Source: Cellulomonas sp. PhB150
Lineage (GTDB): Bacteria; Actinomycetota; Actinomycetes; Actinomycetales; Cellulomonadaceae
Length of the DNA stretch: 64,000 nt
Direction of reading: 5' to 3'
Assembly: GCF_003755175.1 (NCBI RefSeq)
Contig: NZ_RKHX01000004.1
Span: forward strand, 372,001-436,000
Position numbers and translations under genes: made by a program. Each line of letters begins with the position of its first letter. Within the stretch, counting starts at the first letter, position 1. The notes beneath the pieces were generated by a model. The model made no database searches. It was not told where the DNA came from and worked only from the letters and a program-made list of their open reading frames with translations. Shown in pieces: positions 17,654 through 25,766 of this stretch.

Positions 17654-19036
17654 TCAGGAGGCCGGCCAGGCCTTCTCGATGTTCGCCAGGGTGACGTCGT
17701 CAGCCTGGTCCTCGCCGATCCACGCCGTCATCTGCTTCCAGAACGCGTCGGCACCCACGGCACCGGGCATCTGGTCGGAGCCGTCGAAGCGGAACGTGTA
17801 GCTGTCGTCCGTGAGCAGCTTGAACGAGAGCTGGTCGATCGGGGACTGCAGCAGGGTGCCGTCGAGGCCCTTGTTGGCCGAGATCCAGCCCTGGCCCGTG
17901 ACCTTGGCCTTCTCGTTCGCCCACTCGGGGCTGGCGAGGAAGGTGCGGAACGCCTCGACCTCGGGACGGTCGGAGAAGCCCGTGACGAACTCCCCGCCGC
18001 CGAGCAGCGGCTTGTCGGCCTCGGTCTTGCCCGGGAGGTAGAACGCGTAGACACCGTCGTCGGTCGGCGCCTCCTGGACCTTGACGCCCTCGTCCCAGTT
18101 GGCCTGGTAGAAGTTCGCCGCGCGGTGCAGGAAGCAGGTGCCGTCGAGGATGCCGTTGCCCGCCTCGTTCCACGGCGCCGTCGCGATGGACTTCACGTCA
18201 CCCAGACCGCCGTTGACGTCGGCCGGGTTCTTGAGGATGCCTCCGACGGTCTGCAGCGCGGTGAGGATCTGCGGGTCGTTGAAGGGGATCTCGTGGTTGA
18301 CCCACTGGTCGTACACGTCAGGCCCGGCAGTCCGCAGGACCACGTCCTCGAGCCAGTCGGTCGCGGGCCAGCCGGTCGCGTCGCCGGACTCGATGCCCGC
18401 GCACCACGGCTTGGCGTCGGGGTGGTCGGCCGCGATCTTGTCGGTGAGCGTCATCAGGTCGTCCCACGTCGTCGGCACGGCGTAGCCGCCGTCCTCGAAG
18501 GCCTGCGGCGAGTACCAGACGAACGACTTGACGTTGGCACCGAGCGGAGTGGCGTAGAGCTTGCCGTCGACCGTGCCGTAGTTGACCCAGCCCTCGGTGT
18601 AGTACTTGTTCGCGTTGTCGATCGTGCTCTGCGGCGCGGGGACCACGGCATCGGGGTTGTCCTGCACCAGCGACTTGAGGAAGCCGGGCTGCGGGACGTA
18701 GGCGATGTCCGGCGGGTTGCCGGCCTTGATCCGGACGGGGAGCTGCGCCTCGAACTCGCGCGAGCCCTCGTACTTGATGGTGGCGCCGGTGCACTCCTCG
18801 AACGGCTTGTAGGAGTCGGTCTGCTGGTCGGCCTCGGGGGCGACGATCGAGGTGTAGACCGACACCTCCTTGCCGCTCAGGTCGCCATACTGCTCGTAGG
18901 CGGCACAGTCGGCCGAGGCCGACGGGCTGTCGCTGTCGCCGTCGCCGCTGTCGTCGCTCGAGCAGCCGACCAGGCTCAGGGCCAGGGCCGCGCCCGTCGT
19001 CGCGACCACGAGGCCGCGCGTACGCACACTCTTCAT
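17654..19036 (-). CDS. Extracellular sugar-binding lipoprotein of ABC transporter
   Basis: A 460-residue solute-binding protein. A lipoprotein signal is clear: basic MKSVRTRG, a hydrophobic core and the lipobox LVGC, followed by a Ser/Asp-rich linker. The mature part has the family-1 carbohydrate-binding layout (YEGSREFEAQLPVRIKAGNPPDIA near the N-terminus). This stretch resembles AglE-type alpha-glucoside binders, so an oligosaccharide is likely. The ATG at 19036 has a GGAG site; an in-frame GTG four codons upstream lies in that site and is less likely. A perfect LacI palindrome sits 64 bp upstream. Confidence 0.92.
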   Translation of the reverse strand: MKSVRTRGLVVATTGAALALSLVGCSSDDSGDGDSDSPSASADCAAYEQYGDLSGKEVSVYTSIVAPEADQQTDSYKPFEECTGATIKYEGSREFEAQLPVRIKAGNPPDIAYVPQPGFLKSLVQDNPDAVVPAPQSTIDNANKYYTEGWVNYGTVDGKLYATPLGANVKSFVWYSPQAFEDGGYAVPTTWDDLMTLTDKIAADHPDAKPWCAGIESGDATGWPATDWLEDVVLRTAGPDVYDQWVNHEIPFNDPQILTALQTVGGILKNPADVNGGLGDVKSIATAPWNEAGNGILDGTCFLHRAANFYQANWDEGVKVQEAPTDDGVYAFYLPGKTEADKPLLGGGEFVTGFSDRPEVEAFRTFLASPEWANEKAKVTGQGWISANKGLDGTLLQSPIDQLSFKLLTDDSYTFRFDGSDQMPGAVGADAFWKQMTAWIGEDQADDVTLANIEKAWPAS

Positions 19037-19099
19037 CGAGCACTCCACATCGTTGGGGGTGGCGTTTCCTCCCGTTTCGCACGGAAGCCGTGCCCTCGA

Positions 19100-19113
19100 T
19101 GTAAGCGCTTACG
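19100..19113. promoter_or_regulatory. LacI-family operator upstream of sugar-binding-protein gene
   Basis: GTAAGCGCTTAC (19101-19112) is a perfect 12-bp palindrome with the CG-centred AAGCGCTT core of LacI/GalR sites. It lies between the lacI-type gene and the start of the binding-protein gene on the same strand. It would block transcription of the transporter operon; the lacI gene 48 bp away is the likely source of the repressor. Confidence 0.8.
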
Positions 19114-19160
19114 GCGCCGAGGCACAACCACAGCGGGCGCACAGAAAGGTAACGATTGGG

Positions 19161-20171
19161 TCACCCGACGGGCGCGGCACCCGTCGTCCGGCGGATCACC
19201 AGGCGCGTCGGGAACGTCGTGATGAGCGGCACGACGCCCCCCGCGACGAGGTCCAGGAGCATCGTCGCGGCGCGCACGCCCTGCTCGACCGCGTGCTGCG
19301 CGACCGTCGTGAGGCCGATGAGGTCCCCGAGGTCGTGCCCGTCGATGCCGATCACCGACAGGTCCTGCGGGACGCGCAGGCCCAGGTCGGCCGCCGCCAG
19401 CACGACCCCCATCGCCATCTCGTCCGACGACGCGAACACCGCGCTCACGTCGGGGCGGGACCGCAGCAGACCCGTCGCCGCCTCCCGCGCGCCGGGGACG
19501 TCGAAGTACCCGTGCACCTCGAGCTCCTTCGGCGCCGGCAGCCCGGCGGCCGCCATCGCCTCGCGCCACCCGACGACGCGCTGCTCAGCGGGCGACCACG
19601 GCAGCACGTCGCCGGGGTCCCCCGTGAGGTGGGCGATGCGGGTGTGCCCGAGCTCGATGAGGTGCTCGGTCGCCGTCCGGGCTGCGAGCTGGTCGTCGAG
19701 GCGGACGAGGACGCGGCCCGGCGGACCGGAGCCGACGAACACCAGCGGCACCCCCAGCCCGGCCAGGTCGCCGATCTCGTCGTCGGCGAGCGGGAGCCCG
19801 ACCACGAGGAGGCCGTCCACCCGTCGCCGCAGGACCGAGGCGTCCACGACGCGTCGCGGGCCGCCGCGGAAGATCTCGAACGTGTGCAGCAGCGCGTCGA
19901 AGTCGGACGCGCGCAGGGTGCGCTCGGCCCCCTCGATCACGCTCGCGAAGAACCAGTGGCTGATCCAGGGCGTCAGGACCCCGATGGTGCGGGTGCGACC
20001 AGAGGCCAGCGAGGCCGCCGAGGGCGACGCGACGTATCCCAGCTGGTGCGCGATCGCCAGCACGCGGTCGCGCGTGGACGGCGCCACGTTGGGCAGCCCG
20101 CGCAGGGCGCGCGAGACGGTCGCCGTGGAGACGCCCGCTGCACGTGCCACGTCCTCGATGCCGTGAGACAC
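19161..20171 (-). CDS. LacI-family transcriptional repressor
   Basis: A 336-residue repressor. The HTH/hinge module is complete: IEDVARAAGVSTATVSRALRG then RVLAIAHQLGYVASPSAASLASG (residues 5-55). It is followed by a periplasmic-binding-like sugar domain with TIGVL, EHLIELGHTRIAHLTG and AVFASSDEMAMG. It lies directly upstream of the transporter operon on the same strand; a near-identical operator core occurs before both that operon and the GH3 gene, so it probably represses both until the sugar is present. GTG start. The inducer is unknown. Confidence 0.93.
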   Translation of the reverse strand: MSHGIEDVARAAGVSTATVSRALRGLPNVAPSTRDRVLAIAHQLGYVASPSAASLASGRTRTIGVLTPWISHWFFASVIEGAERTLRASDFDALLHTFEIFRGGPRRVVDASVLRRRVDGLLVVGLPLADDEIGDLAGLGVPLVFVGSGPPGRVLVRLDDQLAARTATEHLIELGHTRIAHLTGDPGDVLPWSPAEQRVVGWREAMAAAGLPAPKELEVHGYFDVPGAREAATGLLRSRPDVSAVFASSDEMAMGVVLAAADLGLRVPQDLSVIGIDGHDLGDLIGLTTVAQHAVEQGVRAATMLLDLVAGGVVPLITTFPTRLVIRRTTGAAPVG

Positions 20172-20231
20172 CCCCGCAGGTTCTCACGCGCGGGGCGGGT
20201 GGGCGAGACTGGTCCGTCTAGGGTCGGGTCG

Positions 20232-20984
20232 ATGACCGCCTTCGACGAGCACCTCGACGCGTGGCGGACGTGGCAGGAGTCGCCCTGGGGGCGGATCCGG
20301 TACCGGGTCGTCGCCGAGACCCTGGCCCGCACGTGCGCGGCCCTGGGTTCCGGCCGGCTACGGGTGCTGGACGTCGGAGGGGGCGACGGTGCCGACTCCG
20401 CGCCCCTGGCTGCCGCCGGGCATGACGTCACCGTGCTCGACCGGTCGACGGACCTGCTCGAGCAGGCGGCCTCGCGCGGGCTGGCCACCATACGAGCGGA
20501 CCTCGGCGACCTGGGCTCGCTCGGGCTGGGCGCGTTCGACCTGGTGCTGTGCCACAACGTCGTCCAGCACCTCCCGTCCACGCCCCTCGCGGTCGAGGCG
20601 CTGGCAGGCGCGGTCGCCACGTCGGGCGCGATCTCGCTCATGGCACCGAACCCGACGGCGGAGGTGCTCGTGGCCGCCATCCGGCGGGCGGACCTCGCCG
20701 AGGCGACGGCCCTGCTGGACGCGCCGACGATCCGCACCGTCACCTTCGAGCACGACGTGCGCCGCGTGGAGGCCGACGAGGCGATCGCGGCGCTCGCCGG
20801 CGCGGGCTTCGGCGCCGTCACCCAGTACGGCGTGCGGTGCGTGACGGACTACCTCACGGACGACGAGCGCAAGGGCGATCCCGCCTTCTACGCCGAGCTC
20901 GAGGCGCTCGAGCTCGTGCTCTGCGACCGCGAGCCGTACCTGCGCACTGCGCGCATGTGGCAGGTGGTCGCGACCCGGATCTGA
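20232..20984 (+). CDS. Class I SAM-dependent methyltransferase, SmtA/CmoM-like
   Basis: A 250-residue methyltransferase. The lead DAWRTWQESPWGRIRYRVV resembles the PWG-R motif of SmtA/CmoM enzymes. Motif I is LDVGGGDGADS, and the acidic strand end is VTVLDRS. DLVLCHNVVQHLP follows. CmoM proteins methylate wobble uridine modifications in tRNA, but in actinobacteria this subgroup has not to my knowledge been assigned, so the substrate stays open. It is divergent from lacI across a 60-bp gap. The ATG at the Met-Thr-Ala-Phe start was chosen; the long upstream open frame is antisense to lacI. Confidence 0.82.
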   Translation: MTAFDEHLDAWRTWQESPWGRIRYRVVAETLARTCAALGSGRLRVLDVGGGDGADSAPLAAAGHDVTVLDRSTDLLEQAASRGLATIRADLGDLGSLGLGAFDLVLCHNVVQHLPSTPLAVEALAGAVATSGAISLMAPNPTAEVLVAAIRRADLAEATALLDAPTIRTVTFEHDVRRVEADEAIAALAGAGFGAVTQYGVRCVTDYLTDDERKGDPAFYAELEALELVLCDREPYLRTARMWQVVATRI

Positions 20985-20988
20985 GGTC

Positions 20989-21040
20989 GTGACACCACGT
21001 GACACCAGAAGGGCTTGACGTGACACCACGATGGTGTCAC
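20989..21040. promoter_or_regulatory. Operator array of GTGACACCA repeats over a TTGACG promoter element
   Basis: Three direct copies of GTGACACCA (20989-20997, 20999-21007, 21020-21028) and one inverted copy TGGTGTCAC (21032-21040). The last two make a perfect 21-bp inverted repeat. A -35-like TTGACG (21015-21020) lies within the array, and the array ends 9 bp before the ATG of the RHH gene. Multiple short repeats of this kind are typical for ribbon-helix-helix autorepressors. Confidence 0.75.
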
Positions 21041-21049
21041 GCTGGTGCC

Positions 21050-21538
21050 ATGGACATCGGACAGCACCTCAGCGACCTCCAGCGCCAGCTGGTGAGCACC
21101 GCCGACACCGGCACGGAGGAGACCCGTGCCGTGGCCGAGCGGATCGCCGCCGGGCTGGACGCCGCCGCGCGGCTCGTCCTGCTGGACGTCCTGTCGGCTG
21201 CGGTCGGGGAGATCACGCGTGACCTCGCCCCGGGCTCGGTCGACCTGCGGCTGCGCGGCCGGGAGGTCGAGTTCGTCGTCACGCAGCCGAGCACGGAGAC
21301 CGAGGGCGACGAGCCGGCACCCGCGGCCGTCGACCTCGACGACGTGAGCACGTCGCGCACCACGCTCCGCCTCCCGGACGCCCTCAAGGCCCGGGTCGAC
21401 GAGGCCGCGACGGCCGACGGCTTGTCGGTCAACACCTGGCTCGTCCGCGCCGTCGCGGCCGCGCTCGAACCCAAGCAGCGCCGGTCCGCGCAGCGGGCGC
21501 TGCGCACCGGAGACAGCTTCGCCGGCTGGGCGCGCTAG
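21050..21538 (+). CDS. Ribbon-helix-helix DNA-binding repressor with unknown N-terminal domain
   Basis: A 162-residue protein. Residues 103-141 (TTLRLPDALKARVDEAA then LSVNTWLVRAVAAALE) form an Arc/HicB-antitoxin-like ribbon-helix-helix. Residues 1-80 are a mixed helix/strand region I do not recognise. It probably binds the GTGACACCA array upstream and represses itself and the DUF4097/ABC genes that follow. There is no Shine-Dalgarno before the ATG, so the message may be leaderless. Although RHH proteins are often antitoxins, no toxin gene is adjacent. The tail is basic (PKQRRSAQRALR). Confidence 0.8.
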   Translation: MDIGQHLSDLQRQLVSTADTGTEETRAVAERIAAGLDAAARLVLLDVLSAAVGEITRDLAPGSVDLRLRGREVEFVVTQPSTETEGDEPAPAAVDLDDVSTSRTTLRLPDALKARVDEAATADGLSVNTWLVRAVAAALEPKQRRSAQRALRTGDSFAGWAR

Positions 21539-21622
21539 CCCCGGCCCTCACCCGCACGACCCACCAGCCACGCGAACCCGCGGGGCCGGCCGAACACACC
21601 CGAAATGAAGGAAGGCGTCAGC

Positions 21623-22468
21623 ATGCCCGCGTACAGCACCCCCACCCCGATCGACCTCGCCGTCAACCTGCCGGTCGGTGCGATCGACATCGTGGCCGGC
21701 GACCGTCAGGACACCGTCGTCACGGTCACGCCCACCAACCCGGCCAAGGCGAACGACGTCCGCGGCGCCCAGGACACCAAGGTCGACTTCGACGGACAGC
21801 GTCTGACCATCACCGGTCCTCGGCCCCGGTTCGCCTGGATCGGCCCCAACGAGTCGGTCGACATCTCGGTCGAGCTGCCGGCCGGTTCCCGGCTGACCGC
21901 GGAGGTCGCGCTCGGCGGCCTGCGGGCGGTCGGCCGGCTCGGCGCGACCCGCATCAAGAGCTCGTCGGGCTCGGTGGACCTCGAGGCGACGAGCGACCTG
22001 TCGGTGCGCGCCTCGCACGGCAACGTGACCGTCGGGACCGTCGACGGCGGCGCCGACGTCACCGCCGACTACGGCCAGATCCGCATCGGCACCGCGACCG
22101 GCGACGCCCTGCTCAAGGCGTCGCACGGCACCGTCCGGATCGACGAGGTCGGCGGCGACGTCGACGCGAAGCTCTCCTACGGCGACCTCGAGATCGCTCG
22201 GGCCCTCGGCTCCGTCACCGCACGGACGGCCTACGGCAGCGTCGAGCTCGCGGAGGTCTCGACCGGTTCGGTCCAGGTCGAGAGCGGCCACGGCCAGGTC
22301 ACGATCGGCGTCCTGCCGGGCGTCGCCGCCTGGCTCGACCTGTCCGCCAAGACCGGCCACGTCCGCAACAAGCTCGACGCGGAGGCCGCGCCCGCCGAGT
22401 CCGAGCAGGCGGTCGCCGTCCGCGCCCGCACCCAGTCCGGCGACATCACCGTTCAGCGCGCCCGCTGA
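21623..22468 (+). CDS. DUF4097 beta-strand repeat protein
   Basis: A 281-residue protein made of short strand-turn repeats such as GNVTVGTVDGGADVTADYGQIRIGTATGDALLKASHGTVRI, the parallel beta-helix/solenoid pattern of DUF4097 adhesin-like proteins. No signal peptide or membrane segment is seen, so it is probably cytoplasmic or exported by another route. The ATG at 21623 has an AAGGAAGG site at proper distance; an in-frame ATG six codons upstream overlaps that site. It lies between the RHH repressor and a two-gene exporter, a gene order I recall from many actinobacteria. Role unknown. Confidence 0.85.
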   Translation: MPAYSTPTPIDLAVNLPVGAIDIVAGDRQDTVVTVTPTNPAKANDVRGAQDTKVDFDGQRLTITGPRPRFAWIGPNESVDISVELPAGSRLTAEVALGGLRAVGRLGATRIKSSSGSVDLEATSDLSVRASHGNVTVGTVDGGADVTADYGQIRIGTATGDALLKASHGTVRIDEVGGDVDAKLSYGDLEIARALGSVTARTAYGSVELAEVSTGSVQVESGHGQVTIGVLPGVAAWLDLSAKTGHVRNKLDAEAAPAESEQAVAVRARTQSGDITVQRAR

Positions 22469-22498
22469 GGACGCACGCGCACGAGAGGAACCACGACC

Positions 22499-23281
22499 AT
22501 GACCACCACCACCGCAGAACCGGCGATCCGGCTCCGAGGCGTCGAGAAGTCCTACGGCCAGCTGCACGTCCTGCGAGGCGTCGACCTCGAGGTCTCGCCC
22601 GGCACCGTGTTCGCGCTGCTCGGCTCGAACGGGGCGGGCAAGACGACTCTCGTCCGCATCCTGTCCACGCTCCTGCGTCCCGACGCCGGCACGGCGACCG
22701 TCCAGGGGCACGACGTCTCGGCCGACCCGGTCCGGGTCCGCGAGTCCATCAGCCTCACGGGCCAGTTCGCCGCGGTCGACGAGATCCTCACCGGCCGGGA
22801 GAACCTCGTGCTGGTCGCGAGGCTGCGGCACCTGAAGGCGCCCGGGGACGTCGCCGACGAGCTGCTCGAGCGCTTCGACCTCGTCGACGCCGCCTCCCGT
22901 CGCGTGGCGACCTACTCCGGCGGCATGCGTCGCCGGCTCGACATCGCCATGAGCCTCGTCGGCCGTCCGAGGGTCGTCTTCCTCGACGAGCCGACGACCG
23001 GGCTCGACCCGGAGGCACGCCTCGAGGTGTGGCGCGTCATCCGCGAGCTCGCGGGGCAGGGCACGACCGTCCTGCTCACCACGCAGTACCTCGACGAGGC
23101 GGAACAGCTCGCGGACCGTATCGCGGTGCTGCACGAGGGCCGGATCATCGCGAACGGCACCCTCGCCGAGCTCAAGACGCTGCTCCCCCCGGCCACGGTC
23201 GAGTACGTGGAGAAGCAGCCGACCCTCGAAGAGATCTTCCTCGCCCTCGTCGGGCACAACGCCGGAAAGGACCAGTCATGA
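22499..23281 (+). CDS. ABC exporter ATPase, DrrA-like
   Basis: A 260-residue ATP-binding subunit with Walker A GSNGAGKTT (about residues 42-50), signature YSGGMRRRLD, Walker B VVFLDEPTTGLDP and the switch region LLTTQYLDEAEQLADRIAVL. The TTQYLDEA segment is typical of the daunorubicin-exporter DrrA subgroup. It is shorter than DrrA at the C-terminus. It is coupled to the permease gene by an ATGA overlap and belongs to the RHH-DUF4097-ABC operon. Confidence 0.93.
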   Translation: MTTTTAEPAIRLRGVEKSYGQLHVLRGVDLEVSPGTVFALLGSNGAGKTTLVRILSTLLRPDAGTATVQGHDVSADPVRVRESISLTGQFAAVDEILTGRENLVLVARLRHLKAPGDVADELLERFDLVDAASRRVATYSGGMRRRLDIAMSLVGRPRVVFLDEPTTGLDPEARLEVWRVIRELAGQGTTVLLTTQYLDEAEQLADRIAVLHEGRIIANGTLAELKTLLPPATVEYVEKQPTLEEIFLALVGHNAGKDQS

Positions 23282-24039
23282 GCACCCCGTTCGTCGCCGA
23301 CACCACCGCCCTGACGGGCCGGTCGATGCGCCACATCGCCCGCAGCGTGGACACCATCATCACCACCGCGATCACGCCGATCGCCATCATGCTGCTGTTC
23401 GTCTACGTGCTCGGCGGCGCGATCGACACCGGCACCGACAGCTACGTGACCTACCTGCTGCCCGGGATCATGCTCATCGCGATCGCGTCGGGCATCGCCT
23501 ACACCGCGGTGCGGCTGTTCACCGACCTGCAGAGCGGGATCTTCGAACGGTTCCACTCGATGCCGATCGCCCGGTCCTCCGCGCTGTGGGCGCACGTGCT
23601 GACGTCGCTGGTCGCCAACGGGCTGTCCATCGTGATCATCGTGGCCGTCGGGCTCCTCATGGGGTTCCGCACGTCGGCAGGCGTGCTGGCCTGGCTGGCC
23701 GTGGCGGGGATCCTGGCGCTGTTCACCCTCGCGCTGACCTGGGTCGCGGTCGTCGCGGGCCTCTCGGCGAAGACGGTCGACGGCGCCGCCGGGTTCTCCT
23801 ACCCGCTGATCTTCCTGCCGTTCATCAGCTCGGCTTTCGTCCCGACGGACACGATGCCGGGCCCGGTGCGGGCGTTCGCGGAGCACCAGCCGGTCACGTC
23901 CATCGTCAACACGATCCACGACCTGTTCGCCCAGCAGCCCGTCGGCAACGACATCTGGATCGCGCTCGGCTGGTGCCTCGGCATCCTGGTGCTCGCGTTC
24001 CTCGGTGCCATGGCCGTCTACCGGCGCAAGGTCAGCTGA
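23278..24039 (+). CDS. ABC-2 type exporter permease, DrrB-like
   Basis: A 253-residue permease with six hydrophobic segments. The lead RSMRHIARSVDTIITTAITPIAIMLLFVYVLGG and the central ERFHSMPIARSSALW loop are the pattern of DrrB-type ABC-2 permeases. The C-terminal EHQPVTSIVNTIHDL helix is also characteristic. It works as a dimer with the DrrA-like ATPase, probably exporting a hydrophobic compound or lipid. It is the last gene of this operon; the cassette that follows starts 70 bp on with its own palindrome. Confidence 0.92.
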   Translation: MSTPFVADTTALTGRSMRHIARSVDTIITTAITPIAIMLLFVYVLGGAIDTGTDSYVTYLLPGIMLIAIASGIAYTAVRLFTDLQSGIFERFHSMPIARSSALWAHVLTSLVANGLSIVIIVAVGLLMGFRTSAGVLAWLAVAGILALFTLALTWVAVVAGLSAKTVDGAAGFSYPLIFLPFISSAFVPTDTMPGPVRAFAEHQPVTSIVNTIHDLFAQQPVGNDIWIALGWCLGILVLAFLGAMAVYRRKVS

Positions 24040-24074
24040 CCGCTCGGCGCCAGCGAGCCGAGCGACTTCAGTAG

Positions 24075-24096
24075 GGTGTGCCCCCGGGGACACACC
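24075..24096. promoter_or_regulatory. 22-bp near-perfect palindrome before the secretion-like cassette
   Basis: GGTGTGCCCCC and GGGGACACACC pair as 11-bp arms with a single mismatch and no spacer. The palindrome sits between a TAGGGT element (24072-24077), a weak -10 candidate, and the strong AGGGGGG ribosome-binding site of the next gene. It could be an operator or a hairpin in the 5' leader. Confidence 0.5.
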
Positions 24097-24108
24097 TCAG
24101 GGGGGCTC

Positions 24109-24390
24109 ATGGGATTCGCCGGCGGAGATCCGCACACTCTCGCGACCGTGGCGACAGGCCTCGACCACCTCTCGGCCGACCTCTCGAGGGACGCGAGCCA
24201 GGTCGCAACACAGGGCAAGTCCGCGGCATCGGCTGCTGGTGACGCCCAGGTGGCCGACCTCGCCGAGACGGCACTCGCCGCGATCGGCGGCGTCGTGCTG
24301 GCGACGGCGACGATCGTGCAGGGCCTGTCCGAGGGGTCCAGCACGGCCGGCACCCAGCTTCGTCGGGCGACCGGGATGGTCCCGCAGTGA
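24109..24390 (+). CDS. Small helical protein, WXG100/type VII secretion-like partner (tentative)
   Basis: A 93-residue protein predicted to form two long amphipathic helices (about residues 10-45 and 50-88), rich in Ala/Ser/Thr, with no signal peptide and no catalytic motif. Size, composition and position directly before a larger protein with a similar N-terminal helical region resemble WXG100-type partners of type VII substrates. The WxG turn itself is not present, so the call is structural and tentative. The ATG has an excellent AGGGGGG site. Its stop overlaps the next GTG (GTGA). Confidence 0.5.
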   Translation: MGFAGGDPHTLATVATGLDHLSADLSRDASQVATQGKSAASAAGDAQVADLAETALAAIGGVVLATATIVQGLSEGSSTAGTQLRRATGMVPQ

Positions 24391-25766
24391 GCACGTTCAC
24401 CGTCCCGACGGGCGACCCCGGGGCGCTGCGCAGCGCGGCGTCCACGGTCGCGACTCTGGCGACGACGATCGGCGAGACCCGCGGGAACCGCCTGACGACC
24501 CTCGGCGGCCAGGCGGCCGGTGCCCTGCCCGCGGCCCGGGTGGCGGCATTCTCTGCCGCACGCTCGGACGCGGCGAAGGCGGCCGGCTCGGTCGGCCTGT
24601 CCCTCGTGACGGTCCGAGGTGCCCTGGCCGACTGGGCGGAAGCGCTCGAGACCGCGCAGGACTCGATCCGGGGAGCCCAGTCGCGGCACGCGCACGCCGA
24701 GACGCTGTGGCGCCGAGCCCGGGCCACCGGCGACACCGACCTGGTGGACGCGTACCACGACGACATGGTCGCCGAGACGCGGACGGCCGAGCGCGCCCAT
24801 GACGCGCTCGACGCGGCGCGACGCACGGTGGCGAGCACGCTGCACGGCGAGATCGACACGTGGGTGCCGAACGCCGGGTCGCTCACGCCCATGAAGGCCT
24901 GGCAGCGTGCGGCCGTCACCAACTCGCCAAGCGGCGTCAACCTCGCGGCCGACGACCTGCTGGACGCCTACCGCAACCCCGACACCCAGCTGGCGAAGAA
25001 CGTGGTCACCCACGCCGTCAAGGCCGGGACGAAGGCGTGGTCGCTCTACGGAACCCTGAAGTTCGTGCGCGCGCCCGGTCTTGCGCTCAAGGCCGAAAAG
25101 GAGTTCATGGACGCGCGCGGGGCTTACCAGGCGATCACGAACGGTCCGTTCAACGTGCTCGACCCCCAGTCCCTCAAGGCCTACCAGGCCGCTGAGAGGG
25201 CGCTGGGCAAGACCATCGGCAGCTCGCTGCCCGCAGACGTGCGGCAGGCCCAGTGGATCTACAAGCAGTCCCGTGGCTTCATCGGTGAGGCCGCTGCGCT
25301 CCAGCGCGCCAGCGCCTTCGCGCCCGAGGCCTCGGCTGCGCAGATCGTCGGCAAGCTCGGCCGCTTCGAGTCAGCCATGCGGCCGGTCCGCGCGGCCATG
25401 CCGTTCGCGTCCAAGGTGCTGGGGCCACTCGGTGTCGTCGCCGGCGGGTACGACATGTACACCGCCGTCACGGACAGCTCGATGGCGACCGACGACCGCG
25501 TCGCGCGCGGTCTCGGGGGTGTCGCGACTGCCACCGGTGGCGTGCTGATGACCGCGATGGCGTTCGGCGCGATGGTCACGCCGGTCGGTGCCGCCATCGT
25601 GGCTGTCGCTGGCGTGGTCGCGGTCGGCTGCTGGGTCTACGAGAACCGTGAGGCCATCGCCGACGGGGCCAAGAAGGCCGCGGGCTGGGTCGGCGATCGG
25701 GCGAAGGATGTCGGTGGCGCCGTAGCCGACGGAGCCAAAAAGGTATGGAAGGGGTTGTTCGGGTGA
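24387..25766 (+). CDS. Putative type VII-secreted effector-like protein with hydrophobic C-terminus
   Basis: A 459-residue protein of unknown function. The lead VPTGDPGALRSAASTVATLA resembles the start of actinobacterial 'putative T7SS-secreted' proteins, followed by long helices including LADWAEALETAQDSI. A middle region (about residues 165-370) has no motif I recognise. The C-terminus carries a 40-residue Gly/Ala-rich hydrophobic stretch (about 377-417) and an amphipathic tail with two GAKK-W repeats ending KKVWKGLFG, which looks like a membrane-inserting segment. It overlaps both neighbours by 4 bp. It could be a pore-forming or polymorphic toxin, or a structural surface protein. Confidence 0.55.
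   Translation: MSTFTVPTGDPGALRSAASTVATLATTIGETRGNRLTTLGGQAAGALPAARVAAFSAARSDAAKAAGSVGLSLVTVRGALADWAEALETAQDSIRGAQSRHAHAETLWRRARATGDTDLVDAYHDDMVAETRTAERAHDALDAARRTVASTLHGEIDTWVPNAGSLTPMKAWQRAAVTNSPSGVNLAADDLLDAYRNPDTQLAKNVVTHAVKAGTKAWSLYGTLKFVRAPGLALKAEKEFMDARGAYQAITNGPFNVLDPQSLKAYQAAERALGKTIGSSLPADVRQAQWIYKQSRGFIGEAAALQRASAFAPEASAAQIVGKLGRFESAMRPVRAAMPFASKVLGPLGVVAGGYDMYTAVTDSSMATDDRVARGLGGVATATGGVLMTAMAFGAMVTPVGAAIVAVAGVVAVGCWVYENREAIADGAKKAAGWVGDRAKDVGGAVADGAKKVWKGLFG

Noticed and set aside
21050..21538. Classical HicAB or other toxin-antitoxin pair around the RHH gene
   Set aside because: No HicA, RelE or other toxin frame is found on either side; the genes downstream are DUF4097 and an exporter.
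25745..25762. ATG at 25745 as start of the third cassette gene
   Set aside because: It would overlap the previous gene by 22 bp and has no ribosome site, whereas the GTG at 25763 has GGAAGGGG upstream and a 4-bp overlap like the other junctions.
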